From the NCBI GenBank assembly GCA_043770215.1, contig JAYVIQ010000201.1, forward strand, positions 1-15,182: a DNA stretch of 15,182 nt. The letters run 5' to 3'. Numbering within the stretch: position 1 is the stretch's first letter; every line of letters begins with the position of its first letter. Source of the DNA: JAYVIQ01 sp043770215 (GTDB lineage Bacteria; Bacteroidota; Bacteroidia; Cytophagales; JAAEPT01). The position numbers and the translations under genes are program-made. Under the pieces are notes generated by a model. It was not told where the DNA came from. It ran no database searches and saw only the letters and a program-made list of their open reading frames with translations. Shown piece after piece: positions 1-8,957 of this stretch.

Positions 1-2430
1 TCTATACACGCTTTAGGAGTCCTTACCGTTTTAGGCAGTTTATTTTACATCATATACACACACCAGTACCAATACCATTATGCTTGGTCTCATTCAAGCA
101 ATGAGCTTGCTGTACATTACATGATTTCTTGTTTCTGGGAAGGGCAAGAAGGTAGTTTTTTATTATGGACTTTCTGGAATATTGTATTGTGTGGAATATT
201 ACTGTTTAAAAAAGACGCTTGGGAATCTCATCTTATGGCCGTTATGATGGCCATTCAGATTGCTTTATCTTCTATGGTTCTAGGATTAGCCATTGGCGAT
301 TTCAAATTTGGTAGTTCTCCATTCATATTACTAAAAGACTTCTTTTATGACGCCCCTATTTTTATCTCAAATCCAAATCACATACCACTGAACGGTACGG
401 GTTTAAATGCACTGTTACAAAATTATTGGATGGTTATACACCCGCCTACATTATTTTTAGGATTTGCTTTGACTCAAATACCATTTGCTTACGCCATAGC
501 AGGCTTATTGCAAGGAAAACACCATGAATGGGTGAGAAAATCATTTTCTTGGGTATTGGTTGGGGCTGCAGTATTGGGCATAGGCATTATGATGGGTGCA
601 TTTTGGGCTTACGAAACTTTAAATTTTGGTGGTTATTGGAATTGGGACCCAGTAGAAAATGCTGTTTTTGTACCTTGGATTTCTTTAATTGCTCTTTCTC
701 ATAGCCTTACTCTAAATGAACGAAAAAATTCTGCACATGCACTAAGTTATATTTTGGCCATTTGTACATTTGTACTTATTCTATACTCTACATTTCTTAC
801 ACGTAGTGGAGTTTTAGGCTCTGCATCTGTACACTCGTTTACTGATTTAGGTTTAAGTGCTCAATTACTTATTTTTCTATTGTTTTTCTTTTTAGGGTCT
901 CTTGGATTACTTTTTTATAAGTGGAAGACAATTCCAAAATCAGAACAAGAAACCAACGCATACACAAGGGAATTTTGGATTTATGCAGGATTATTGGTCT
1001 TTGCTTTTTGTGCATTTCAGGTTTTACTTGCCACCTCTTTCCCTGTATTCAATAGCATAGCCAGTGCGTTTGGATTTAACCTAAATCTTGCTCCTCCTTC
1101 CAATCAAATACAATTTTATGCTAATTTTCAAGTCTGGACAGGTGTATTACTCACGTTTGTAGCGGGTATAGGCCAATACATTTGGTGGAATAAAATAGAA
1201 CTTAAGACTGTCTTTACCAAAGTCCTCTGGGGCGCATCTATCTTAATTATTTTCATTGCATTAGGATATGTAATTATATTTTTGATGGATGAAAAGGATG
1301 GAATATATCAAAAAGCGATTTTCGAGAACGAAGACAAACGTATAAACGCATATATGCTGCGTGTAATCTCTTATATCCTGCTTTTTGCATGTTCTCTTTT
1401 TGGTTTGTTTATGGCTGTGCTTTCATTGTTTAAACTTAGGAAGTCTTTTTGGAAATTGTCTGGTGGAGCTTTAGCACACATTGGGGTAGCACTTATGCTT
1501 TTAGGAATATTGTTTTCATCAGGATACTCCAAAGTAATCTCTATAAACACTCAAGGTGTTATCTCTAAAGAATTTACAAACGATCAAAACAAAGAAAATG
1601 TTGTCTTATGGCGCCACACTCCCTTACAAATGGGCGACTATTCTCTAACCTATTCTGGGCAATTTTATCAGCCAAGGAACAGCAACGCTTACATAAATGT
1701 ACAAGATGTGCTGCTTACAGATTCTGTAGGATTAGGGATTATTAAAAGAAATACAAAAACACATAAAGAAGGCGATACTATATTTTTTGCAGAAGAAAAT
1801 GTATTTTACAAAGTAGATTATAAAAGCACAAAAGAACAGTTTTCTATCTACCCTAGAGTTCAAAAAAACGAACAGATGGGTGGCATACTTCCTTCTCCAG
1901 ACATTAAGAGATATGTAGATAGCGATATTTACAGTTATATAGCTTCTACCCCACAAAAAGGAGATGAATGGTCTGACACTACTTACCAAACAATAGGAAA
2001 AGGAGATACCATAATTGTAAATGATTATATAGGTAAAATAGACAGCATAGCCCAAGTAACCAAAGTAAGCGGTGTAGATATTTCAAAACAAAATCCAGAA
2101 GCGGTTGCTTTCAAATTATTCATTCGGTTCTTTGGAAAAGATGGGAAAGAATTTGTAGTTACTCCAGCCTTTATGCTTAGGAATATGTACGATGGAGCAA
2201 GTTTCTTTGAGGTAAGTGATGATTTAGGGGCATCAATCTTTGTAAAAGATTGGCCAAAACCAAAAGTTAGCGATAAATATGTACTTGGTATAAATACCTC
2301 TGCTGTAGATTATGTTATTTTACACGCAGAAAGAAAACCACTTATAAATATCCTCTGGGTAGGCACGCTTCTTACTGCGTTTGGTTTGGTTTTGGCTGCT
2401 ATACGTAGAAAATATAGAGCTACCGTATAA
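1..2430 (+). CDS. ccmF: CcmF-type cytochrome c haem lyase/haem-handling protein, 5' partial
   Basis: The reading frame is open from base 1, so the gene begins left of the window; the first internal ATG at 121 is not the start. Residues before and after it read like the conserved CcmF N-terminal part (WSHSS, then FWEGQEGSFLLW). The visible part is 809 residues of a polytopic inner-membrane protein. It contains the WWD haem-binding signature (W213-N-W-D-P-V-E-N220), a conserved H147 before PPTLFLGF, and a second conserved His (H493) in a late transmembrane segment. A periplasmic domain of roughly 270 residues follows, then a final membrane helix and a basic tail. In known systems CcmF takes haem from CcmE and attaches it to CXXCH motifs of apocytochrome c on the outer face of the inner membrane. 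Other ccm genes would be expected upstream, out of view. The long C-terminal periplasmic domain fits Bacteroidota homologues. Family assignment is firm; the exact N-terminus is unseen. Confidence 0.93.
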   Translation, partial: SIHALGVLTVLGSLFYIIYTHQYQYHYAWSHSSNELAVHYMISCFWEGQEGSFLLWTFWNIVLCGILLFKKDAWESHLMAVMMAIQIALSSMVLGLAIGDFKFGSSPFILLKDFFYDAPIFISNPNHIPLNGTGLNALLQNYWMVIHPPTLFLGFALTQIPFAYAIAGLLQGKHHEWVRKSFSWVLVGAAVLGIGIMMGAFWAYETLNFGGYWNWDPVENAVFVPWISLIALSHSLTLNERKNSAHALSYILAICTFVLILYSTFLTRSGVLGSASVHSFTDLGLSAQLLIFLLFFFLGSLGLLFYKWKTIPKSEQETNAYTREFWIYAGLLVFAFCAFQVLLATSFPVFNSIASAFGFNLNLAPPSNQIQFYANFQVWTGVLLTFVAGIGQYIWWNKIELKTVFTKVLWGASILIIFIALGYVIIFLMDEKDGIYQKAIFENEDKRINAYMLRVISYILLFACSLFGLFMAVLSLFKLRKSFWKLSGGALAHIGVALMLLGILFSSGYSKVISINTQGVISKEFTNDQNKENVVLWRHTPLQMGDYSLTYSGQFYQPRNSNAYINVQDVLLTDSVGLGIIKRNTKTHKEGDTIFFAEENVFYKVDYKSTKEQFSIYPRVQKNEQMGGILPSPDIKRYVDSDIYSYIASTPQKGDEWSDTTYQTIGKGDTIIVNDYIGKIDSIAQVTKVSGVDISKQNPEAVAFKLFIRFFGKDGKEFVVTPAFMLRNMYDGASFFEVSDDLGASIFVKDWPKPKVSDKYVLGINTSAVDYVILHAERKPLINILWVGTLLTAFGLVLAAIRRKYRATV

Positions 2431-2460
2431 TTAAATTGTAGGCTTAAGCTAATTTCTGTA

Positions 2461-2517
2461 CAGCCTAGAGCAAGTTCTTGGAGTAAGGGTAAAACCTATT
2501 GCTCTGGGTAGAATTTT
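2461..2517 (+). terminator. Probable ccmF terminator, large-loop inverted repeat
   Basis: Arms 2464-2473 and 2499-2508 pair over 10 bp (one G-U wobble) around a 25-nt loop. They are followed by GAATTTTTAA. It starts about 34 nt after the ccmF stop codon. The long loop is unusual for an intrinsic terminator, and the T-run is only five bases, so the role is inferred from position. Confidence 0.45.
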
Positions 2518-2681
2518 TAAATATAATTTGGTATTTATTCTAAGACCTTTCATTACATATTTATTTTCTAGAACAACTTATTTTTAGAGCTCAGCCTGTT
2601 GGGAAATAAAGCATGTATTATTAACTTATCTATTCTCTAAGCAAACAGTTTAAAAAAGGGCTCAAGCATATATTGAAACTA

Positions 2682-2727
2682 TTAGGGAAAACCCTAGGCT
2701 TCTTCAAGAAACGAAGTAGGCTTTTTA
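2682..2727. terminator. Candidate bidirectional terminator between ccmF and the CHAT gene
   Basis: A bulged hairpin pairs CCTA+CTTC (2693-2696, 2699-2702) with GAAG+TAGG (2713-2720). On the plus strand CTTTTT follows (2721-2726). On the minus strand the same stem is followed by GTTTTCC. A second perfect 5-bp hairpin, TAGGG-AAAA-CCCTA (2683-2696), shares the CCTA bases, so the two folds exclude each other. Its place between convergent genes fits a shared terminator. Stems are short and the call is tentative. Confidence 0.35.
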
Positions 2728-2783
2728 CATGTATTTAAAGCAACAAAGGCTAAGCATTGAACTATTTTTTGTTTAGAAGTATA

Positions 2784-5700
2784 CTAGTCTACCAATAAAA
2801 AAGACCCCCAATAAATAGGCTCTGGATACTCTTTTTGTATCTCCTTTTTTGCAAACTCCATGGCAAATCTTGGATTATTTGTCTCTAAAAATTTCTCAAC
2901 CATTTTAGTCATAAATTTGGTTGTTACAACATCATCTACCTTAAACAAGCTTATCACTACCATTTTTACTCCAGCTGATAGAAAGGCTCTTTGTAAGCCA
3001 TAAACACCTTCACCAGAGGCTATGTCTCCTAAACCTGTTTCGCAAGCACTCAAAACCACAATGTCTACACCTTTTAAATTTAACGTAGAAATTTCTTTGG
3101 CAGTAAGTACACCATCAGTAATGTTGTAATTCAATAACTCATTGTTTTTCATTACATCCCCACCATTTTTAAAAATAAGACCAGACCTAAGGTAAGGGTC
3201 ATCTATGTTTCTTCTGTTGTCTAATGAAGCGGCTAAGCTATTTGTTTCTTCTGTAGCATTTTCAAAAAAACCATGGGTAGATATGTGTAAGTAAGAAATG
3301 TCTTCATACTCATTTTTACCTATATTCTTAACAATATTTTCATACGCTTTATCCCATTTAATTAGGGTAGATTGCCAGTTGGCTTTCTTAAACATAGAAT
3401 CCACAATATCACCTTCTTGCTCAGCACCAGGTAATTGCCTCCATTTTACATCGGCCACAAGAGTAGAATGTGTTTTACCTGTTTGGTTTACCTCATAAAA
3501 CATAGGATTGGCTATTATCAGTGATTTTTTGTTTTTATTTAAACTCAGTGTTTGATATCTGTTTAGAATATCTTTTGTAGAGGATACAATAACAATTTGG
3601 TTTTTATCCATAACATAAAGAGAATCAGACATCCGCATTGTCTCTAAGTTTATTAGATTAAAAGCTCCATCTAAACTTACATATACCCTTGCATTATCTC
3701 CAACAACTTTATAAATGGGTTCATAGAAAATTTTGTAAGAAATATAATCAGATTTTTTAAACTTTGTGGTATTTCTGTAATAGGCAAGGTACTTACTATC
3801 AATTTTGTTGCCATCTGTAAAATCTATTACTTTAGGCGTGTTGTAATCTTTACCTATAATTAAAGCTTTATATACTACTGTGTCTGTAAAAACGGTATTA
3901 AACTTATTGTATTTTATAATTTCTACAGCATACTCATTTACTTTTAATGCATCCCTTACATCCTGCCAAGTAGTCTGTTTTTTGGTTTGACTAGCAAATT
4001 CTGAAGATTTTTCTGAAAGTGATTTTTCTAATTTGTCAATGTCTTTTTGTAATTGCTCTAAGTCTATATTCCCTTGGTTTAACTCATCATTGCTCATAGA
4101 AATAGCTCTGGTAAGTTCTGAATTTTTGAAACTCCAGCGTTCAAAATCATTTTTAAGGGATTCATTGTTGCTGTTTACTATAGATTCTCTTAGTTGTTTG
4201 GTAGAATTTAGCAACAATCCTTTGGTAATAAGGCTATTGTTATATACGGTTTCTACCTCTTTTTTATTGTTGTATTCAAAAGCAATAGTTTTATAAAACT
4301 CAAAATCTTGGTTTATTTTTTTCCAAAACTCTTTTTTCTCTCTTTCTGTAAGATAACTAAAATACTTGCCTATATACTCTAAGTATAAAGAGGTGGTATT
4401 ACTTAGTTCTTCTTTGGAGTCTTTTCTATCTCCTTGTAAGTAATACAACTGGGCTAAGTTGCTTCTTGTAAGCGTGATGTCTAAATGATTCTTATTCTCA
4501 AAAATATCATAATAATAGGACAATGATTTTTTGTAAGAAGCTTCACTTTTTTTGTACTCCTTGTTGTATTGCTGTATTTTAGCATTAATGCTATAGTTTT
4601 CTGCCAGAATTTGCTTGTTTTCTTTTTCTCCTAAGTCTGTTAGAATCTGGATAGACTGTTCTATATCTCTTTCTGCTAAAGCTATTTTCCCAGTTTCTAA
4701 GTAATAAAAGGCTTTATTTTTTAGTATAGTTGCATTTTGAAAGCTTGTATAACCCAAAGCATTTTTTACAATATTGCTGGCGGTTATAAAATCAAACTCT
4801 AGGTCTGTAGATGTATCATGCTTATAGAGCCTAGCTAAACTCATTTCTGACAAGCCTTTGGCATAATTTAGATTATTCTCTCCAAAAACAAGTTTATATA
4901 TATCTTTTGCTTTTTTAAACTCGAGTACTGCATGTTTATAATCTCCAAAATAAGAAGCAACAGTACCATTTATAAAACTAGCATTAGCGTATTGAAATGA
5001 GTTTTTTCCAAATGCTTTTTCAGAAATAGAAATACTCTGCAAACCTTTTTTTGATGCTTTACTAAATTCTCCTTTTTGAGCTTCTATATTGGCAATATTA
5101 CTTAACAATGGCAATAAAAGAGGGCTTTCTACACCATATTTATCTAAAAACTGCGCTTCTATTTTGTCTAACTTATCACTTATATACTCGGCTTTTCCAG
5201 AGGAAATAAACACAGATGCAAATTCTACAAAATCATTATCTTGCTTCAACTGTATTTTGTCAATGTTTTTTTTAGCTGCAGATACATCTCCGTAAGCAAT
5301 GTTTTTACGTGTAAGCGCCCTAAAGTAATTGTCTAATGTAGTATTGTCTTTTGTGCCTAGAGATAGTTTATAAATTTTACCCTCTGTTTTAGATTCTTGC
5401 AATAAAGCAGATGCTTCTTTATGGTTACCAGATTTTAGAAAAGCATTTGCCTGATAAATTAACTGATTGGCAAATAAAGTACTGTTTTGTAACTGATAAG
5501 GATATAGTGCTTTTACCTCTTTATCCAGCACTTCATTGGCTTTATCAAACTGACCAGACTCTGCTAATAGTTCTGAATAAGTATTGGCATACAAATTTTT
5601 ATCTTTGTGCAATGGATGAAGCCTAGAATCAAAATTGTTTACATAAAATTTGGTATAAATTTCTAATGGCACTTTAAAATTACCTGATAGTTTGTTTCTA

Positions 5701-7091
5701 GCAGTTGCTATTAGAAGCTGGTCATTTATGTAATTTGGAGAAGAAACGGCTAAAACTTGATTATCTATTTCTTCCAAAGCCAAAACCCTTTTCTCTAGCT
5801 CATTTTTTAACTCAAGTTTTGTGTTTATTTCTATAGATTTCAAAAGCAACAACCGTGTTAAAGGATGGTCTTTTTGCATAAAACTTTGATTGTTATAACT
5901 TCTTTTTTTCAAAAATAAAGAATCTATATGCACTTTGGCACCCTCTAAATCATCAGAAAGCATATATTTATCTACCAACATCATTTCAGATTTTATGATA
6001 TTTATATTGTCTCTGTTTTTACCCCTTCGTTCATAAATGCTATGGTGCTTAGCATAATACCCATCTGCTGTGGCTTTAAAACTTATTTTAGCCCAACCTA
6101 AACTCCAAAAATGTCTAGCCAAATATTCTTCATAAGACAAATACGGTTCAGATTCTGGCAGGTAAGTAAAGCCTTTAAATGTTTTATCTAGGCTGGGTTT
6201 TAAACCTTCTTTGGTGTCTACTTTATTGTTGTATGTAAGGGCGTAAGCAAACTTATCTTGATTTAGTTTCTCATAATTATTCACAAGTAGTAATCTATTG
6301 TCAAAAGCAGAAACATCCCTTGCTTTTCTATCTATATTTTGTAGTATCCATTGGTAACTTTTGGTTAAAAGAGAGTCTGCAAAAATATAATCTCCCTCTT
6401 TATGTTTGATGCGTGCGGATAAGTTTAAAAAATCTGCATAATTCCTTTTTATAGCAACAAATTGTTTGGGTGAATACGTACCAACAAGACTATCTTTTGT
6501 ATTGGGTACAAATACAGAATACGCTTCTTTAATTAAAGATTGCTGGTATTCACTTTGATCTAAAAATAAGTTGTAGGCCTCTTTGTAATATCCATTAGCC
6601 AAAAGCACATCAATTTCGTTTCTAGTAATGTCATTTTTTATAGGTTCTAACTTATTTTTAAATGCTATTGATTTAGCTTTCTCTATTTTTTCTAAAGCCA
6701 ATCCCTCAAAACCGTGTACAGCGTATTCTTTTGCTAATTTACTTAGGCCTAGGGCATAATAACTCATTGTTTCTGGATCTAAAGCCAATAACTCCTCTAG
6801 GTAAAGAATTTCTACCTCATTAATAAATTCTAACTGACCCTTTAAAACAAAAAGATTTTTTATTTTATACAAAATAGCATCTGTATAAATTAGTTTATTG
6901 AATTTGCTATCTTGTTTTCTTTTTGCAATTATTTGGTTGCAAAATGCCAAAGATTTGTTGTAGCTTCCGTTTCTTAGATTAGCCTCTATCCTGAAAATTT
7001 TATTATCATAAATAGTTTGAGAAAAAGAAAAATAAGTTAAAAAACAAGTTATGACAAAGGGTAAAAATTGATTTTTTGTAAAATTCCTCAT
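2784..7091 (-). CDS. Exported TPR-repeat protein with C-terminal CHAT peptidase domain
   Basis: A 1435-residue protein. Residues 1-24 form a signal peptide (basic start, hydrophobic core, ending SFSQ), so it should leave the cytoplasm. About 950 residues of helical, TPR-like repeats follow; the clearest lie in the second half, for example around AVLEFKKAKDIYKLVFGENN. A charged coiled-coil-like linker spans roughly 985-1035. The CHAT domain occupies about 1045-1435. The catalytic dyad of this caspase-like clan is intact: H1273 in STHG and C1350 in SACETG. The domain ends with the usual YWGSF strand motif. CHAT (caspase HetF-associated with TPRs) domains are cysteine peptidases, and the TPR part normally senses or binds a partner. 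The substrate is unknown. I see no T9SS C-terminal sorting domain and no neighbouring gasdermin or CRISPR gene. It is a stand-alone gene, convergent with ccmF and divergent from dnaA. Confidence 0.9.
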   Translation of the reverse strand: MRNFTKNQFLPFVITCFLTYFSFSQTIYDNKIFRIEANLRNGSYNKSLAFCNQIIAKRKQDSKFNKLIYTDAILYKIKNLFVLKGQLEFINEVEILYLEELLALDPETMSYYALGLSKLAKEYAVHGFEGLALEKIEKAKSIAFKNKLEPIKNDITRNEIDVLLANGYYKEAYNLFLDQSEYQQSLIKEAYSVFVPNTKDSLVGTYSPKQFVAIKRNYADFLNLSARIKHKEGDYIFADSLLTKSYQWILQNIDRKARDVSAFDNRLLLVNNYEKLNQDKFAYALTYNNKVDTKEGLKPSLDKTFKGFTYLPESEPYLSYEEYLARHFWSLGWAKISFKATADGYYAKHHSIYERRGKNRDNINIIKSEMMLVDKYMLSDDLEGAKVHIDSLFLKKRSYNNQSFMQKDHPLTRLLLLKSIEINTKLELKNELEKRVLALEEIDNQVLAVSSPNYINDQLLIATARNKLSGNFKVPLEIYTKFYVNNFDSRLHPLHKDKNLYANTYSELLAESGQFDKANEVLDKEVKALYPYQLQNSTLFANQLIYQANAFLKSGNHKEASALLQESKTEGKIYKLSLGTKDNTTLDNYFRALTRKNIAYGDVSAAKKNIDKIQLKQDNDFVEFASVFISSGKAEYISDKLDKIEAQFLDKYGVESPLLLPLLSNIANIEAQKGEFSKASKKGLQSISISEKAFGKNSFQYANASFINGTVASYFGDYKHAVLEFKKAKDIYKLVFGENNLNYAKGLSEMSLARLYKHDTSTDLEFDFITASNIVKNALGYTSFQNATILKNKAFYYLETGKIALAERDIEQSIQILTDLGEKENKQILAENYSINAKIQQYNKEYKKSEASYKKSLSYYYDIFENKNHLDITLTRSNLAQLYYLQGDRKDSKEELSNTTSLYLEYIGKYFSYLTEREKKEFWKKINQDFEFYKTIAFEYNNKKEVETVYNNSLITKGLLLNSTKQLRESIVNSNNESLKNDFERWSFKNSELTRAISMSNDELNQGNIDLEQLQKDIDKLEKSLSEKSSEFASQTKKQTTWQDVRDALKVNEYAVEIIKYNKFNTVFTDTVVYKALIIGKDYNTPKVIDFTDGNKIDSKYLAYYRNTTKFKKSDYISYKIFYEPIYKVVGDNARVYVSLDGAFNLINLETMRMSDSLYVMDKNQIVIVSSTKDILNRYQTLSLNKNKKSLIIANPMFYEVNQTGKTHSTLVADVKWRQLPGAEQEGDIVDSMFKKANWQSTLIKWDKAYENIVKNIGKNEYEDISYLHISTHGFFENATEETNSLAASLDNRRNIDDPYLRSGLIFKNGGDVMKNNELLNYNITDGVLTAKEISTLNLKGVDIVVLSACETGLGDIASGEGVYGLQRAFLSAGVKMVVISLFKVDDVVTTKFMTKMVEKFLETNNPRFAMEFAKKEIQKEYPEPIYWGSFLLVD

Positions 7092-7180
7092 TGTTTTTTA
7101 TTGAAAATTAAACAACTTATTTTATGATTTAGTAAAGATAGCCTTTTTTACAATTTCGTATTCTTTTTTAAATCATTTTT

Positions 7181-7209
7181 AAAATTTAGAACAATATATT
7201 TTACACAAA
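7181..7209 (-). promoter_or_regulatory. Candidate promoter of the TPR-CHAT gene
   Basis: Read on the minus strand, TTTG (7209-7206) and TAAATTTT (7188-7181) are separated by 17 nt. This resembles the Bacteroidota sigma-factor consensus TTTG-N17-23-TAnnTTTG with one mismatch. It would give a leader of roughly 85 nt. The surrounding sequence is extremely AT-rich, so chance matches are likely. Confidence 0.25.
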
Positions 7210-7237
7210 AATTGTATTTTTTTGTTAATTTTTTGTG

Positions 7238-7246
7238 TGTGAATAA
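7238..7246. promoter_or_regulatory. Near-consensus DnaA box upstream of dnaA
   Basis: TGTGAATAA differs from the consensus DnaA box TGTGGATAA at one base. It lies about 220 bp before the dnaA start, in AT-rich DNA, and could serve autoregulation. Another site, TTATTCAAA (7294-7302), has two mismatches and is not convincing. One box does not make an origin. Confidence 0.35.
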
Positions 7247-7260
7247 GTTGCGTTTTTTAG

Positions 7261-7291
7261 TTGCTAAATACTGAAGATATGGCTATTTTAG
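7261..7291 (+). promoter_or_regulatory. Candidate promoter for dnaA or its leader RNA
   Basis: TTG (7261-7263), 20 nt, then TATTTTAG (7284-7291) matches the Bacteroidota -33/-7 pattern (TTG-N19-23-TAnnTTTG) with one mismatch. Transcription would start near 7297, just downstream of the near-consensus DnaA box, and would include the structured segment at 7341-7400. Confidence 0.35.
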
Positions 7292-7340
7292 TATTATTCA
7301 AATAATAAATTGTAATAATACAAGATTATGAAATAAAAAT

Positions 7341-7400
7341 CAAGCAGGAAAGCGCCTAGAGGCTTGGTATGTAAAAGTCAAATTTTTCGACTGTTTTTTT
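7341..7400 (+). other. Structured segment with terminator-like end, possible dnaA leader/attenuator or small RNA
   Basis: In a long AT-rich stretch, 7341-7366 is clearly GC-richer. It can fold through CAAGC (7341-7345) with GCTTG (7362-7366), or alternatively GCC-TAGA-GGC (7354-7363). Next comes AGTC...GACT (7376-7392), extended inward by two A-T pairs past one mismatch, and then seven T (7394-7400). The order promoter-like element, structured RNA, hairpin plus T-run, then the dnaA ATG 68 nt later suggests premature termination or a short stable RNA. The stems are weak and no known RNA family is recognised. Confidence 0.25.
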
Positions 7401-7468
7401 AAGAAAATATTTTATTGATATTTGAAGACCGATAGAAGTTTTTTAGGTGATTTAATAAAGAATTGAAG

Positions 7469-8902
7469 ATGTTAAGTGGTACTGTGAAGAATTGTAAAAT
7501 TGTGTGGGAAGAATGTTTGACTATTGTCAAAACTAGGGTTGGAGAAAAAGGGTTTAATACTTGGTTTAAGCCAATTATACCCATGGATGTAAAAGGCAAT
7601 TCTCTTATAATACAAGTACCAAGTCAATTCTTTTATGAGTGGTTGGAAGAACATTACGTTAGTGTTTTAAAAGAAGCAATAACTACTGTATTAGGCGTAA
7701 CAGGAAAACTAGAATACTCTATAGTTATAGACAAAGGAGATAAAGTAAGTAAGCCATATGTTGTAAACTATCAAGGTGGAAATCAATCTTTTTCAAAACC
7801 TTCTGATCAAAGAGCAATTACGGCAACTATGAATCCGTTTGATATTCAGCCCTTTGATTCTGTTGGTTTTAGATCTCAATTAAACCCAAGATTTAATTTT
7901 GAGAATTTGGTAGAAGGAGAGTGCAATAGATTAGCAAGATCTGCAGGTATTGCTATTGCCAACAAGCCTGGCTTAACATCATTTAACCCTTTGTTTATCT
8001 TTAGTCATTGTGGCAGAGGAAAAACACACTTGGCCCAAGCCATTGGAAACAGAGTCATAGAAAACAATCCTAATAAGTCTGTATTATATGTGCAGTCTGA
8101 AAAATTTGCCAATCAAGCAATTGAGGCATTTAAAAATAATAGCGTACAAGAATTTGCCAATTATTATTTGCAGGTAGACGTACTTATTTTAGACGATGTT
8201 CAGTTTTTGATGGGTAAATCTAGAACGCAAGAATTGTTTTTTCATATATTCAACCATTTACACCAAAACGGAAAACAAATAGTTCTTACTAGCGATGTTG
8301 CTCCAAATGCACTAAATGGTTTAGAAGAAAGACTAATTTCTAGATTCAAATGGGGGCTATCTGCTGAAATGACTTTGCCAGATTTCGAAACCAGAATGGC
8401 CATCATATACAAAAAACTAGAGGCAGATGGTGTACTTATGTCTAGCGACGTAGTAGAATATTTAGCCTATAGTGTAGAAACTAATGTACGTGAGTTAGAA
8501 GGTGTAATTGTATCTTTAATTGCACAAGCATCTCTAAACAAAAGAGAAATAGATTTAGAGCTTGCAAAACAAGCCCTGCATAGAATTGTTAAAAACATAG
8601 ATGTAGAAGTAAATATAGATTACATCCAAAAATTTGTATCTAATTATTTTGATGCATCCATAGAAGACATGAAAGGCAAAACTCGTAAAAGAGAAATTGT
8701 AGTCCCTCGCCAGGTTTCTATGTATCTTACAAAAGAATATACAAATATGTCTTTAAAAGCAATAGGATATCATTTTGGCAATAGAGACCACAGTACAGTT
8801 ATACATGCCATAAAAACAGTAAATGACATGATGGATACTGATCAGAAATTCAACTCCATGATGCAAGATATTCTGAAAAAAGTAAAAATGAAGGCAAGCT
8901 AA
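7469..8902 (+). CDS. dnaA: Chromosomal replication initiator DnaA with atypical P-loop
   Basis: A 477-residue protein from the ATG at 7469; an in-frame TTG six bases upstream is possible but less likely. Domain I (about 8-80) holds the family pattern VWEECLTIVK...FNTWFKPI. Domain II is short and variable (about 85-120). The AAA+ domain III (about 135-330) includes Walker B LILDD (239-243), the arginine finger in ISRFKWG (R292) and sensor II in NVRELEG (R341). Domain IV carries KTRKREIV, PRQ and the DNA-binding signature GNRDHSTVIHA (437-447). DnaA binds DnaA boxes, melts the origin and loads helicase. The anomaly is Walker A: 179-186 reads SHCGRGKT where GGVGLGKT is typical. The Lys and Thr are kept, but the first glycine is serine. 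Everything else is orthodox, so I take it as the housekeeping DnaA, though a paralogue cannot be excluded. The gene stands alone with no dnaN beside it. Confidence 0.93.
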   Translation: MLSGTVKNCKIVWEECLTIVKTRVGEKGFNTWFKPIIPMDVKGNSLIIQVPSQFFYEWLEEHYVSVLKEAITTVLGVTGKLEYSIVIDKGDKVSKPYVVNYQGGNQSFSKPSDQRAITATMNPFDIQPFDSVGFRSQLNPRFNFENLVEGECNRLARSAGIAIANKPGLTSFNPLFIFSHCGRGKTHLAQAIGNRVIENNPNKSVLYVQSEKFANQAIEAFKNNSVQEFANYYLQVDVLILDDVQFLMGKSRTQELFFHIFNHLHQNGKQIVLTSDVAPNALNGLEERLISRFKWGLSAEMTLPDFETRMAIIYKKLEADGVLMSSDVVEYLAYSVETNVRELEGVIVSLIAQASLNKREIDLELAKQALHRIVKNIDVEVNIDYIQKFVSNYFDASIEDMKGKTRKREIVVPRQVSMYLTKEYTNMSLKAIGYHFGNRDHSTVIHAIKTVNDMMDTDQKFNSMMQDILKKVKMKAS

Positions 8903-8957
8903 TTGTAAAAGAATAAAGAATAAAGTAGTTAGCTACGCTATTTTACTTACCTAGTGC

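Noticed and set aside
121..123. ATG at 121 as the start of ccmF
   Set aside because: The frame is open to base 1, and the residues before 121 match conserved CcmF sequence (WSHSS), so this is an internal methionine.
1732..2055. Antisense open frame inside ccmF, and similar frames opposite the CHAT, dnaA and PfkB genes
   Set aside because: They lie wholly within well-supported genes, have no recognisable domains, and their composition is that of a shadow frame.
2784..7091. CHAT gene as part of a CRISPR type III-E or gasdermin defence system
   Set aside because: No CRISPR repeats, effector gene or gasdermin-like gene is in the window, and the protein has a signal peptide, unlike those cytoplasmic proteases.
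7463..7468. TTG start for dnaA two codons upstream
   Set aside because: The ATG at 7469 is the more ordinary start and loses nothing of domain I.
7092..7468. Chromosomal origin of replication upstream of dnaA
   Set aside because: Only one near-consensus DnaA box was found; AT-richness alone is not evidence in this genome.
8908..8925. Short tandem repeat with period 7 (AAAGAAT) after dnaA
   Set aside because: Only about two and a half copies in AT-rich DNA; too short to mean anything.
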